NCBI RefSeq assembly: GCF_026914265.1
Contig: NC_069136.1
Location: forward strand, 17,599,228-17,663,227
Direction of reading: 5' to 3'
Length of the DNA: 64,000 nt
Source of the DNA: Mya arenaria
Taxonomy: Eukaryota > Mollusca > Bivalvia > Myida > Myidae
Part shown: positions 13,396-25,300 of the stretch, piece after piece
How the letters are laid out: each line of letters starts with the position of its first letter
Numbering within the stretch: the stretch's first letter is position 1
Made by a program: the position numbers and the translations under genes
The notes under the pieces: generated by a model
Told to the model about the DNA's origin: nothing
Databases searched by the model: none
Seen by the model: only the letters and a program-made list of their open reading frames with translations

Positions 13396-13784
13396 CTCGT
13401 TCGTGTTAAACTTCAACAATGATATATAAGTGAAGTCGTAAAGTGCCATTAAACAAAGATATATGAACGATATGACAGTATGACTAATAGATTCGATCTT
13501 CCTCGTTAATATACAGTCCTCCGTATTACGCATATGATTCGAGGAGGTTAATATCATTCATTGAAGACCGTCTCTCGATTAAAGAAATAACAGAATTCAT
13601 TTAAGTAATGCTCAAAACATGTCAGTATGCACTTACAATAAAAATGGTTTGATTCGACACAATCGTATAATCATCATTTGTTTCTGTATTCAGAATAAAA
13701 AAAAACAATATGAAAAAAACACCACGGTGAAAGGTCTGAACAACCATATGCTGATATAAAACTAAGTGAGAAGTTTAAAAAAGA

Positions 13785-13870
13785 AATCCGCCGGCAGCAG
13801 GATTCGAACTTTGTAACTTATGCCTAACCATGTCCATTACCCCATTGCAACTCTGTTACAGTTGATGTAA
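13785..13870 (-). mobile_element. decayed tRNA-derived SINE in unit A
   Basis: On the minus strand the box B-like GTTCGAATCC is followed by TGCTGCCGGC, and a weak box A-like GGGGTAATGG lies upstream. The paired copy in unit B (37765-37850) shows the insertion came before the duplication. Confidence 0.55.
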
Positions 13871-14289
13871 GACATAAACACAGTTGTCAACATTTTAACG
13901 AAATTTGACAAGAGTTTCGTGTGTATTGTCAATGTTTCTAAAATGGTTGTAGTTGTTGGAAGATACAGACAAACACCAATTATTTATCACTTTTGTCAGC
14001 ATTTTTTGCTATAGGTGTTGGATAATGAGAATTGTTCACGATGCCTTATTTAACCCTTTTTTAATTTATATTTTCCTATATTATATATAAACAAATGAAC
14101 TTATCAAAACCAAGCATGGGCCTTTAAGATATTGCCGTTCAAGCGAGATGTTTGTTATCAGCAATTTTCTCTTATCTGAAGTTCATGCGCAAACACTGTC
14201 AACCGCCGGTGTATCTCCAATTAAGGTCGGGACAACTTAATGTTTGGACTAGTATAAACGATAAAAGTTTGCTTAAATTGAAAACTGTG

Positions 14290-14387
14290 TTTACTCACTC
14301 AATACGTGAGTAAACTAATTATTCACTAATCTAAAAATACAACAACACAAACAGTTTAGGAATTGGCAATGTATTTTGTGAACATGT
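14290..14387 (-). repeat. split direct repeat B2 of the Ngaro-type element
   Basis: This 98-bp block starting TTTACTCACTCAATACGTGA is repeated at 14916-15013 with about four differences. It forms the outer 3' end of the element and contains the short palindrome TTTACTCAC..GTGAGTAAA. Confidence 0.85.
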
Positions 14388-14679
14388 ACACTGGAAAAGA
14401 CAGTATGCTGGAAGATTGGTAATAGCGTCTAAGCACATCTGGATCTTAACCTTTAGAGTCAGCAATAACTTTTAACGGAATCTTGGAAAACGCCATGAAG
14501 CAACTGGAACGAAATTAATATACGGTGAATCTCAAATCATAAACGTAACAAATAAGTTACTAACTTATGTAAGACACTCACAGTGGAACTCTGTAAATGA
14601 AATAAATATACATATTAATAGAACACATGATACAGCAAATTCAACCTGAAAATAGGGATGGGATGGGCGGGAAATATGA

Positions 14680-14915
14680 TCAAATTTATATCTTCACTTT
14701 CAGACATCGTAAAATACCTTCTAATGTCACCAAATACAAAACCTCGAGTGACGAAAACAGAATAGTTTTCCCCATATAACCAACAAAAACACAAGGAAAT
14801 CATGTTACTCGTGTCCCGCCAAACTAATCCACCTGAATACTGAAGTACCACGGGTACTTGAACCAATCTCATGAAATCAATAATGTATATATTTTTCGAA
14901 ACGTAAATAATTGTA
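14680..14915 (-). repeat. split direct repeat A2 of the Ngaro-type element
   Basis: The block matches 20101-20325 almost base for base, apart from about one substitution and a short stretch near its outer end. It is the internal copy of the element's 5' terminal repeat. Confidence 0.85.
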
Positions 14916-15013
14916 TTTACTCACTCAATACGTGAGTAAACTAATTATTCACTAATCTCAAAATACAAAAACACAAACAGTTTAGAAATTGGCAATGTAT
15001 TTGGTGAACATGT
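14916..15013 (-). repeat. split direct repeat B1 of the Ngaro-type element
   Basis: This is the inner copy of the 98-bp B repeat. It lies between the coding part with its minisatellite and A2, which completes the A1-coding-B1-A2-B2 order. Confidence 0.85.
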
Positions 15014-15159
15014 CGAGACAAACAAAGAGGGTACTATTTAATCGATTATTGTATTATATTTTCTTATAATTGATGTTAAAAATAAATGGATATGTATAGC
15101 ATTTAGAAATAAAAACAAATACTACCTTTAAAAGCGTCCGTACCAAATCGAAATCCTCA

Positions 15160-16110
15160 AGACAGTCTTCAACCTATATAACACGAGAAACGTGTATCCA
15201 TACCTTTAAACTATCTATCCTAGATATCACTAAATTGTCTCTATAACTTAACATCTAAGCTAAGTATAACAAACGGTCTCTATCCCTAATAATATAAACT
15301 TTATATCACAAAGTGTCTTTATCCCTAGCTATCAAAGCTAAATATCTGAAATGGGCGTCTAACTAACTATTTACATCACATATCACAAAAGAGACTCTAA
15401 CCCGAAGCAAGATACCACAAATGGGGCTTTAGCTCTGACTATCCAAACCTTTATCCAGAGTTATCTAAGCTAACGCTCACAAAAAGCGTTTTTGCCTTAC
15501 TATGCTTAACATCACAATGTTCTCCCAACCCTGGCTGTCTAAGCTAAATATCACAAAAGGTCTCAAACTCTAGCTATATCAGGTAGATATCATCTAACGG
15601 CCTTAACCTAGCCCTTGCTATCCCAGCCAACTATCACAAAAGGGCAGCTAGCCCTGGCTATCCAAGCCAAATATCACAAAAGGGCAGCTAGCCCTGGCTA
15701 TCCAAGCCAAATATCACAAAAGGGCAGCAAGCCCTGGTTATCCAAGCAAATTATCACAAAAGGGCAGCTATCCCTGGCTATCCAAGCCAAATATCACAAA
15801 AGGGCAGCTAGCCCTGGCTATCCAAGCCAATTATCACAAAAGGACAGCTAGCCCTGGCTATCCAAGCCAACTATCACAAAAGGACAGCTAGCCCTGGCTA
15901 TCCAAGCCAACTATCACAAAAGGGCAGCTAGCCCTGGCTATCCAAGCCAAATATCACAAAAGGGCAGCAAGCCCTGGTTATCCAAGCCAACTATCACAAA
16001 AGGGCAGCTAGCCCTGGCTATCCAAGCCAAATATCACAAAAGGGCAGCTAGCCCTGGCTATCCAAGCCAAGTATCACAAAAGGGCAGCTAGCCCTGGCTT
16101 TCCAGATAAA
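15160..16110. repeat. 40-bp minisatellite inside the Ngaro-type element
   Basis: From about 15615 to 16105 there are about 12 regular 40-bp units with the core AAATATCACAAAAGGGCAGC followed by TAGCCCTGGCTATCCAAGCC. From 15600 back to 15160 the same unit continues but is ever more diverged. Neighbouring units within the regular part differ only at one or two bases. The open frame at 15615-15851 is a repeat translation. Confidence 0.92.
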
Positions 16111-16233
16111 TATAATTATTTTAAATTAACTTTTTATTCTACATTCCAAAGGAAACACAAATAATAAAGTTATTTCTTAATATCTCTCTTCATTAAACCT
16201 TTAATGAATATATGTAAATGACAAATAAACATA

Positions 16234-17270
16234 TCATAAATCTAAATTCAGTGTCACTGACAACCTTTCTTTTAAGGTTTCTTTTATATAAATGTCTTTG
16301 GAAGACGCACATTTCCACCGTCCATGTTTTTGTAATAGTCTTTCGGATAGTTTCTTTTCAGCACAAGCTGTGACACCACCAGAACGAAAAGAATGTAAAC
16401 CAAACTGACTGGCATCTAAACCTAATTCAACTAATTTTGTCTTAAAGGAATCATGTACAGTTGTGTAACTAATTGGTTTATCCAGACTTCTCAATTTATC
16501 AGTATTAATTTTTCTACCAATTTGCACAGCTCTAAATAACATATTCTGATGAATCACTGGCTATGCCAGATTTTAACAAATAAGTACTTAACAATTGAAC
16601 TGGACAAAATTCAGTATAGGTTTACCTATAACAACGTTATTTCCGTCAGTCTTGGACTTTTCAATACAAATTTCACAATGTGTGTCCAAAAATACTATAT
16701 TAGAACGTCTTAAAGAAAGAACTTCATTAATCCTAAAAAATCCTGCAAATGCAAGCACGAAAATAGTAATATCTCTTAAGTCTCCCAGCGAACTGTTCCT
16801 AGAAACTTAAGAGTATTTTAAAATCAATCTTTTTAAAATTTTACTTGTTATAGGCTCCTTTTTATTAACCGGTTTTACCACTTCTTTCCTTATGCAACCG
16901 GAAAGACAGAGCTTTAACCAAGAATCATCACAAGGATTGTTTTCATTGGCAACAACATGAGCCCAATTGATACCATAAAATATAGAATTCAGTTTTGATT
17001 TACTCACTTTATCTTCCTGAATAACGGTCACTAAATATAATGGCACCGATACAGGTAAAGCTGGTAAACTTTTTGAAATTTAATTTTTCACACCATGCTC
17101 TAAATTTGTTAAACACTAAAGAATAGTTACGAACAGTAGAATGTTCTCTCCCAGATGAAATAACATCTTTAACTTCTGTGAACAGCTCCTCTGGGTTGTT
17201 TGAGACAGTCTGACAAATGCTGGCTGTTTCCTGCCATCTAACAGATTCGAAAATACAACCCGTATACAAA
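16234..17270 (-). pseudogene. tyrosine recombinase region of the Ngaro-type element (fossil)
   Basis: The C-terminal catalytic signature of tyrosine recombinases is readable: HSFRSGGVTA (the HxxR motif), then HGRWK, then a Tyr in IYIKETL. Upstream are the N-terminal helices of the family (for example REHSTVRNYSLVFNKFRAW). The enzyme integrates circular DNA copies in DIRS-order elements. The region is broken and is treated as a fossil. Confidence 0.8.
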
Positions 17271-17749
17271 AAATAAATCTTATTACAAATAAAACAACTA
17301 TTATATTATATTATCAATTATAATCAGTTGGCTTTAACAATATATCATACATTAGGATTACACATTCCATGAGTACGTATTACACATCACAATCCAATCT
17401 TATTAGAAAAACATCACTTGTAAATCTTTCTGTATCAAATATTGTAGAAGTATTTCTACCTTGAACATAAATATTGTCTCTTCTAAACACCAAAACTTCA
17501 TAAATATATTTCTTAAATGAAGCATTCTCACCTAGCAACATAGGAAAAAAGGGACTCGAAGGCCAATAGGGTGCAACTAAGGTCCCCACACCTTTACAAT
17601 ATGCCACTTTTGGTATCAAATAAACTGGAGGTACCAACAAATTGTTGTCTTTTCCCCCCAAAACAGTAAAAGCATCAACTGCCTCTGTGAAAGGGGTCCA
17701 AAACAATGAATTATATCTTGGCAACTTATGATTGTAATCATTAGCAAAT

Positions 17750-19330
17750 CTGTCTATATCATGCGGCCATACAAAGTATTGAGATAATTACAAAAGTCCT
17801 GACAAATCCCGTAATCATCGTAATCAAAAATTCTACTTAACTCATCGGCCAATGAATTTAGTGATCTATGTATCCATACAACTTTCAATGAAACACCTTT
17901 AGAAGCACACATTGAAAATATATCACACGCTATTTTGTGAAGGGAACTGACAGTGCTACCCTTTTCAACGATACTCACACAATTTTGACTGTCTGTATGC
18001 CACTGAACAGTTTTACCTGCTAATTTGTCAAGAAAACTGGCAAGGGGAAACCTTATAGCCAACAATTCTCTATAGGTTGAACTTTGAGCTTTTTCAAATT
18101 CCGACCAAGTTTTATGGGACACAGAACCCTCGTGCTCTATAAAGGCGGCGCCGGCAACAGCTGAGGCGTCAGAAAACACAAATACTTCCGGCAAAAAATC
18201 TTGAAACATGCACTTTGAAAAAGGTTTCTTCAAAACATCTTTCCAAAAATTTAAAAAAAGTAATACAAGAAGAAAAGTCCATTTTGGCATCCCAACTATT
18301 CCTTGATTCAATTTGTTTGAAAATTGGCTTCGTTTGCAATAAACAAACGTTTCCTAAAACTGGAGACATGGAAATTATCTTACCCGATAACTGAGCTAGC
18401 TTTCGAGCTGATACCACAGTGACGTTGCTCAAAACGTATTCCAGACATTGAATTGTATTTTCAATACGCCTAATAGGGATCTTTAGACACCCATTCTTTA
18501 GATCTCAAAGAAATCCTAACCATTCTAAACTTTGTGTGGGGTTAAAAATAGATTTTTCTAAATTCACAATGAAACCGGCATCATTCAGTGTTTTTAAAAC
18601 GAAGTTTGATTCTGTTAAAGTTTTCTCAAAATCAGTGTTAATTCCCCAACCATCATCTAAAAACACAACTATTTTAGACCGTTTTTCCTCCAATATTTTA
18701 CTAAAGGACGAAGACATTTTGTGAATGTACGCGGGGCTGACTTGATACCAAAAGCTAAAACTGAGTAAACAAAATATTTGGTTTCAGACCCAAACCTCCA
18801 AGAAAACCCCCAAAACGTGTGATGATTTGGTTTGATTGAAATATGATAATAACCGCTAGTTAAGTCAAATTTAAACATGAACCCCCCCCCCCCCCCCCGG
18901 AACAGCGTACTCTTTTGCTATTTTGTGATCTTCAAATTTTACTCTTTCGTCTTTCAAGAAAGTGTTCACAACACTTTGATCCAAAATTAATCTCTTTTTA
19001 CCCGAAGAATTAACTGCAACCGAAAGAGGATTAACATTATGTGGAATAAAAGGAACTTCGTAAACACATTTTTTCCCAATCAAATCAAGAATTGCTGAAG
19101 TAACAAACTCATTATTTCGTAACGCTGATTGATTGTTTTTCATTGTAAAACTTGGTGGTTTAATAATAAAAGGTAAGACGTATCCATTTTCTATAATAGC
19201 CAATATTTCATTATCAGCCTTTAAAATATCTTTCCAAAATATAAAACAATTCTTTAGTCTTCCTTTAACAGAATGTTGTGAAATATCAACCGAGTTTTCA
19301 AAATTTTCAGAAAAAAGAGTCTGCAGATCA
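17750..19330 (-). pseudogene. reverse transcriptase and RNase H region of the Ngaro-type element (fossil)
   Basis: Reverse transcriptase motifs typical of DIRS-order elements are readable: FDLTSGYYHISI, then VLAFGIKSAPRTFTK, and FLDDGWG at the catalytic aspartates. The RNase H part follows with FSDASAVAGAAF. The order RT, RNase H, recombinase is that of the DIRS order. The region is broken. Confidence 0.82.
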
Positions 19331-19378
19331 GTCGGTGTGAAACCGTTTTCATTTGATAATAACCAATACTTATCATAA

Positions 19379-20128
19379 TCACTGTCCGCCATTGGCTGGG
19401 AAGAACTGCTGCGTCTGTTGAGAGGCGGTTGCTGTAGCCACCGGTCTGGTAACTCCTCGGCCACGCCCGACACCCAGGGAGTTGGTGGTTCCTTGCAGGT
19501 CTGCGGCACAACCGCTGGTAAAATGTCCCTCTGAGCCGCATTTGAAACAGATGACTGTTCCACACTGAACGAAACGTCCTTCAGCCAGGGATCCTCGACC
19601 TCCCCGAAAGCTTCGAAAAGAAGAAGGCTGCCCAACAGGGCCATTATTAACAAAGGAAGCCGACTGCTTTCTAGATTTTTCCATTTTGACGAGAGCTTTC
19701 TCTTCAGCCTTTCGAATCCTCTTATCATCATCAGAATCACTAGCAACATCATACAACTGATATTCGGCAATAGTGTTCCACCCGGCAGCGAAGTTATCGG
19801 CAATTCTAATAATTTTGTTTCGATTCTCAATTTTAGACTTTATTTCCTTTATGAACTGATGAGCTCTGTCAGCTTCTCTCAAATTAATAGCTTTATCACA
19901 AGAGTCAACTAAATCGAGAACTTCCCAGTTAAATTCATATTGTTTTTTGTTGCCAGGTCTTTTAAGTGAGACAGAATGTTCAACTCTCACCTTTTTACTA
20001 GCCGACTCAACCGCCCATTCCGTTTCTGATTCCACAGTCCTTTTCAGCTGTTCAAATTTCTTGTCAAAATACCCCTACAATTCTTTAACCAAAGAACTTT
20101 TCAAATTTATATCTTCACTTTCAGACAT
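19379..20128 (-). pseudogene. gag-like region of the Ngaro-type element (fossil)
   Basis: The region starts inside repeat A1 with MSESEDIN and holds IRIADNFAAGWNTIAEY, a stretch conserved in gag-like proteins of DIRS-order elements, an acidic and lysine-rich linker, and a zinc knuckle CFKCGSEGHFTSGC near its end. It overlaps the start of the reverse transcriptase region. Treated as a fossil with the rest of the element. Confidence 0.75.
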
Positions 20129-20325
20129 CGTAAAATACCTTCTAATGTCACCAAATACAAAACCTCGAGTGACGAAAACAGAATAGTTTTCCCCCTATAA
20201 CCAACAAAAACACAAGGAAATCATGTTACTCGTGTCCCGCCAAACTAATCCACCTGAATACTGAAGTACCACGGGTACTTGAACCAATCTCATGAAATCA
20301 ATAATGTATATATTAAATAATTGTA
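20101..20325 (-). repeat. split direct repeat A1 of the Ngaro-type element
   Basis: This is the 5' terminal repeat of the element. It is nearly identical to A2 and carries the start of the gag-like region. The host sequence resumes at TACTTTAG, which matches unit B at 38278. Confidence 0.85.
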
Positions 20326-22240
20326 TACTTTAGCATATTACACCTGAGCTTATTTAATGTTGGAATCTGTGGAATTTTTCCTTGTAATGAATGTCATTTG
20401 TGAAGGTGAGATATTAAACTTAATTTGAATGCCTACAATTTTATGGTTTCCTACAAGATACCGATTTTAAAGATAATTTCTTCTTAAACTCAGCATGAAT
20501 AACAGGTGTATATGATATTAGCTTTGCATTCAATAGTTGGATGCGTCTCGAGATCGATTTTATTCATTAGACAGATTACTGTATAAAATATTAAAATACA
20601 AATAAACCTTATTAACACCCTCTAGAATTGTTATTTTTCACAACATGTCATGCATAGTGTTCTAAAGGCATATTTGATTCAGTTGTTGAAATATCTTGTT
20701 TTTCAACAAAGGAATTTAACCGGTTCTTTAATGTTTATGTCTACATTGACACTATGTACACAAAGCGTTCCATCCTTGCATTGCGTTTTAGAACAAAGTT
20801 ATCACCCTACATTTAAGTGACACTCTTATTCAAAATCAATACATACACATGTATAACAAACATATATTTTGAGTAATAAACCTTAACTACTGACTAAATA
20901 ATGCATTTATGGAAAATTTTAAATACTGATAACAAGATTGCAGCCGTGTATTCAATAGCTAAAATCGCAAAAATATTAAATGATTGGTGAGTGCTAAAAG
21001 ATTTAATGTGATCTAATATTGTTTTATAAGGTAGAATTAACCTGTCTAGAACATTTATTCATTCTTTTTGGTATATTAAAATAATTCAATCGTGATAAAT
21101 CTTATTTTGGAATAAGAGTGCGTCTTTAAGGAATGTTTTAAAGGAAAAACATAAAAATAAAGCTTTCGGTTTGACTACGTATACAGAATATGCTTATTCA
21201 GAAAAGCTTTTCTGTGGTAAGATTCAGATTCTTTAATTATGAAAGTTAAGAGAAGTGAGATAGCAATGCAGCTGTTTTTATGAAACAAAGTACAACTCGA
21301 ATACAATGTAAAGAAGAAGCATTCTTTAAAAGAAAAGCATATCTGTAACGTTAACATTGTATATTTGTTGGATAAATATACGTTGCTTTATTTTGCTTTA
21401 TTTATTTTATGTTTAACTATTGAAGTTCAATGATATTTTTTCATAAGTCAAGTTCTGGTTATTTCAATAGTGGTGATAAACTGCATAATGACAAGACTAT
21501 GGCTGTTAATTGATCTTGGCTAAACAGTTATTTTACTAATTGTAAGAGTATTCTACCTCAATACTGTATTATTGCCTTATAACGATATAACGATATTAAG
21601 GATATATCTCATCTGAATCTAAACCATGTTTTTCAACCAGGTCTTCCACCCAACAGTGAACACCTTATTATATTGTCACATGGTCTATAATTGTCTGGTT
21701 ACTCTCATTGGACGTAATGCTGCTTGAAAATAAATTAGTTTTGAAGAAGACCACTGTATTGCCAAGTGACTATTTGATAGGACATCGCGCGTCAAAATGC
21801 ATCTAATACGTTCAGTCAGTACTGCGATATTTGTTTGTAAACCAATTGTTTCAATAGTTTACTTAAACCCTCACTCAAAAAATGTTACCAAATGATACAA
21901 ATACGTATCGACCATTCACCAATTATGGATCGAATACCTAAACTGATAGTTAATTGCAATATCATTATGACATAAGCAAACCTGTCCTACTCGGAAAAAG
22001 GTACACAATTTGTTTTTATCTTTAATAATAACGCCAGAAATGACAATTTCAGATGTAAGATAAGTCTTTGACATTAAAGGGTATCGCTCATCTTTTGGCA
22101 AAAAAATGAGTTTTGCCCGTTATGCATAATATATGCACACTTATAATTTAATCATCTTGGTAGCATCACATGAAAACGCAAAACAACCAATCACGCTTAA
22201 TCGCGTTTCAAAGTCGTGGACTTCAAAGACAATATTTGAG
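20326..22240. repeat. unit A of the segmental duplication, no gene
   Basis: This stretch matches unit B from 38278 onward (for example GAGATATTAAACTTAATTTG at 20407 and 38369, CAGCTGTTTT at 21270 and 38879, and GGCTGTTAATTGATCTT at 21502 and 39106). A more diverged partial relative is at 51580-51860. Near its right end it also matches the start of unit C (22115-22240 with 54950-55097). No gene is seen. Confidence 0.75.
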
Positions 22241-23760
22241 CTATTCTCAAATGTTCGATGTTACAGTCGGTTTGAAACAGGGGGAGCCATTATCTCCCCT
22301 TTTATTTATATTATTTATAAATGATATATATGAAAATATTGATTTCAACTCACTCTGTACTACAGACCTTGAATTGCTATCTATGTATATGATACTATTT
22401 GCTGATGATATTGTGCTTTTTACTACTGATGCAGCTAGTCTCCAAGCTCAGATTACTCTATTTTTATTACTCTATCAAATGGGGTTTGAAAATTAATGTT
22501 AACAAAACAAAAGTTTTTATATTTGAAAAAAGGAAGCAATATAGGAATATTGAGATCTTTATAAATAATGAGATTATTGAAGTTGTTGATATTTTTACGT
22601 ACTTAGGTATTAATTTTATGTATTCAGGCAATATGTCTAGTGCTGTTAAGATGTTACTTGATCAAGCCCTTAGGGCATATAATAGTCTCCTGATGTTGTT
22701 CGATGGAGTCAAATTAGATGTTAAGACCAAGTTATCGTTGTTCATTACTATGATTGTGCCTATTCTTGTATACGGGTCAGAAGTCTGGGGAGTTTATAAT
22801 TTTAAATAAGTTGATAAACTGCTAATTCCATTTTAAAGCATTTACTTTGTGTCAAAAAACAGACTCCTAACTATGCTGTATACGGTGAATTTGGAGAACT
22901 ACCATTATCTATCATTTGCAAGGAAAGGGCAATCAAATTCTGGTTAAAGATTATGAAAAATGGTGACTCTCCAATGATTTATATGTATCTCGATCAGTGT
23001 AATTATATTAATGGCCCTTGCTGAGCGACTAAGATGAAATCTATTATAAACCATTTAGGATTAAATTTTCTTACTAATAATTTTGATGTAAATGCCGAAT
23101 ACTTTCCTTTGTTAAGAGCTGGACTCCGTGACCAGTTTATCAAAGATTGGCGCGGACCGATAAATAGCATGACTAAATTAGAAACAAATTGCTCATTGAA
23201 AACAAATTTTGAATACGAAGAATATCTTGATAGAATTGAAAATGATAATTTAAGCAAACATTTTTCTTCCATGAGGTTGTCTGCTCACAGTTAGACATTG
23301 AAGTATGTAGATATACCGGTATTGCAAGAGAAAACAGACTTTGCAAATGCTGTAACGCTAATGTTATAGAAAATGAATACCATTTTGTATTATACTATAG
23401 TAAATTTAGACTCTTACGCTTAAAATATCTAGGAAATATATCATGGCCAAATTTAATTATGTTTAAACGAGTAATGTTAAGTAAAAGACAAACTAAGATG
23501 GCAATCTACATTAAAGAAGCCGTGCATTTAAGAAATACTTTCCTTGTACAATAGTTTTCTCCTTATGTTAACCTTTGTTTATTTATGCTTTTTCCTTCTA
23601 AGTGTTTAACAATTGATATTGTCATATTTAATTACATGATGTATATTTATTATTATTCCGTTACTCTTTATAGTTGATTTATGTTTTGCCATATTTATGT
23701 TGTTAATGGCTAAAGGCTATTTTATGCCGTTCTGCCTTTGAAACTTTGAAACTTGAAAAC
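22241..23760 (+). mobile_element. 5'-truncated LINE fragment
   Basis: The + strand encodes the C-terminal part of a non-LTR reverse transcriptase: VGLKQGEPLSPLLFILFIND from about 22263, FADDIVLF at 22398-22421, then after a frameshift near 22450-22495 the thumb (LKINVNKTKVFIFEKRKQ) to VLVYGSEVWGVYNF with a stop at 22807. Further pieces follow (TPNYAVYGEFGELPLSIICK, then stops, 23034-23294), ending in a Cys/His cluster LCKCCNANVIENEYHF near 23340-23385. It ends in a short TTTGAAACT tail repeat at about 23735-23755. At least two frameshifts and two stops make it dead. It is cut at its 5' end, which is usual for LINEs. Unit C has the unoccupied site at about 55098. The clade is not certain. Confidence 0.88.
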
Positions 23761-24990
23761 ATTAATCAACATTTGATGAAGGGTTTCAGCAGTTATGTTT
23801 GTTTTAACTGTTTTTAATGTTCAGCACCTTTTCAAAACCACAACAACGGCCTTTTGATTCCCATTACATAAAAGACAATCCCTTGGTAGATTTTCATAAA
23901 GAAAACACCTGAAATAACAGTCTTAAATGCGGAATAGTAAACATTAATCAATGAAAACGTATTCAAGCTTACAAAACAAAAATGAAAAAAAAAATCAAAA
24001 ACTTAACAGGGTATTAATATTGCTCGAGAATCTTACGCGTACATATTACGCACACAGTCATAGCAAAACATGCTGGATTGAAAGGCATGTGCCTTGTCAC
24101 TGAACAAACATGATTTTAACCATTATATAATCTATTAATTTCCATAAAGACCTCCAGATAAACAATAACATTTGCGAGCAATACGGTACTTGTAACTCAC
24201 TAGAACGAAGGAACAAGGTTGGTCTCTAACTCTATTGATACATTTGGACAGGGACATTTGACTCTCATCGTGTCTCATTGCCGCCACTATAATTAGTTGA
24301 TTGATATTTATTAACATTATTTGCTGGGCTATGATATGATACGTGCTTACAATTGCAATAATAAAAACGTAGTATTATTGTTTTATTACGCCAAAGGTGG
24401 TTGAGAACCGGACATACAATCGATGTTATGTAACATCTAAATACGTTTCACTCGTAGCACTATTTAACAGTGAACTTTCCTCATCTCAATTCCTAAATGA
24501 GTGTTGCCAGTTTAATAGTTTGAGAGTCTCATACATCTTTTATAGGACCAGACATCAGAAATAAACTGTATCGCTAATATTCATTTAAATGTTGACAGAA
24601 AGTGCTCTGTTCTTACGAAAAGCGCTAAAAACATGAATGGAAATTGAATATTTTTTTAACTTGGATTTACAAGTTCAAATGAGGAACTGGTAGTTGCTAT
24701 TTTATGTTCATAAAAGTAAGTAAAAACTTGAATATTAAATATATGTATATATGGTTTCCTGGGTTTATATTAATCAATGTATTCAGCCTAAGTTTGGAGG
24801 TATAGTCTAGAATTTAATTTAAAATCCAGTATCAAGTAATATTTTTTTCATAGTTATTTTGAAACATTAGGAATTCAAGGCCCGTCCGTATTTACTTAAC
24901 ATTGCTGTTATCTGATACAAAAAAAAATCAGTTCTAGAATCATGCGTAAATCTGAGCCACAGTCAAAAACTAAATCTCAAGTCGTTATTG
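23761..24990. repeat. upstream block of fucosyltransferase unit A, no gene
   Basis: The block matches 40250-41500 in unit B and 55110-56640 in unit C (for example GCTGGATTGAAAGG at 24071, 40522 and 55599, and TTTGCTGGGCTATGATATGA with variants). No coding sequence is seen; the small minus-strand frames around GTCTCATTGCCGCC are not maintained between copies. Confidence 0.75.
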
Positions 24991-24999
24991 GAGATATGA

Positions 25000-25300
25000 C
25001 TTGTTTTTTGAGTCTGAGTCTCAAATTCAAAATCAATTCGATTCGAAATATAGGTCTTGTTATGCGAGCCTGAATCTCACGATCAAACTCAAGCCGTTAT
25101 GGAGTATAGGCCTTTTCTCTGAGCTTGAGTCACCATTTTAAACTTAACCCTTTATTGCAAAAAGGCCTTGTTTTCTTAGTCTGAATCTTAAATTCAAACT
25201 CATGCCGTTATTGAATATACTTCAATATAGGAATTGATTTCTGAGTCTTTGTCTTAAATTTAGGCTGAAGACTTTAATGAATACAGGGATTCTTTGTTTG
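25000..25300. repeat. about 57-bp repeat upstream of fucosyltransferase copy A
   Basis: About five diverged units carry the core GAGTCTGAGTCTCAAATTCA, then AACTCAAGCCGTTATTGA and ATATAGGCCTTGTTTTCT. The array lies about 1.1 kb before the coding start and recurs at the same relative place in units B (41520-42150) and C (56650-56990). Confidence 0.8.

Larger units (their letters stand above)
14287..20325 (-). mobile_element. Ngaro-type tyrosine-recombinase retrotransposon (DIRS order), broken
   Basis: The element lies on the minus strand. Its 5' end is near 20325 and its 3' end near 14287. The terminal layout is that of split direct repeats: A1 (20101-20325) at the 5' end, then the coding part, then B1 (14916-15013), A2 (14680-14915) and B2 (14290-14387) at the 3' end. 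Coding parts in order are a gag-like region with a zinc knuckle, reverse transcriptase with RNase H, and a tyrosine recombinase. A 40-bp minisatellite lies between the recombinase and B1. It is broken, with roughly half a dozen breaks, and is a fossil. A1 and A2 are almost identical, so the insertion is young. Unit B lacks it at the matching site (about 38274), and no target-site duplication is seen, as expected for recombinase-mediated insertion. Confidence 0.88.

Noticed and set aside
14287-15013. A second, internally deleted element in tandem with the large one
   Set aside because: The order of repeats is exactly the B1-A2-B2 end expected for one split-direct-repeat element, so a single element explains it better.
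15615-15851. Open frame of 78 residues with AIQAKYHKRAASPGYPS repeats
   Set aside because: It is the translation of a 40-bp minisatellite and shifts frame from unit to unit.
22170-22240. Upstream part of the open frame leading into the LINE reverse transcriptase
   Set aside because: The same bases occur in unit C without the LINE, so they are host sequence joined by chance in frame.
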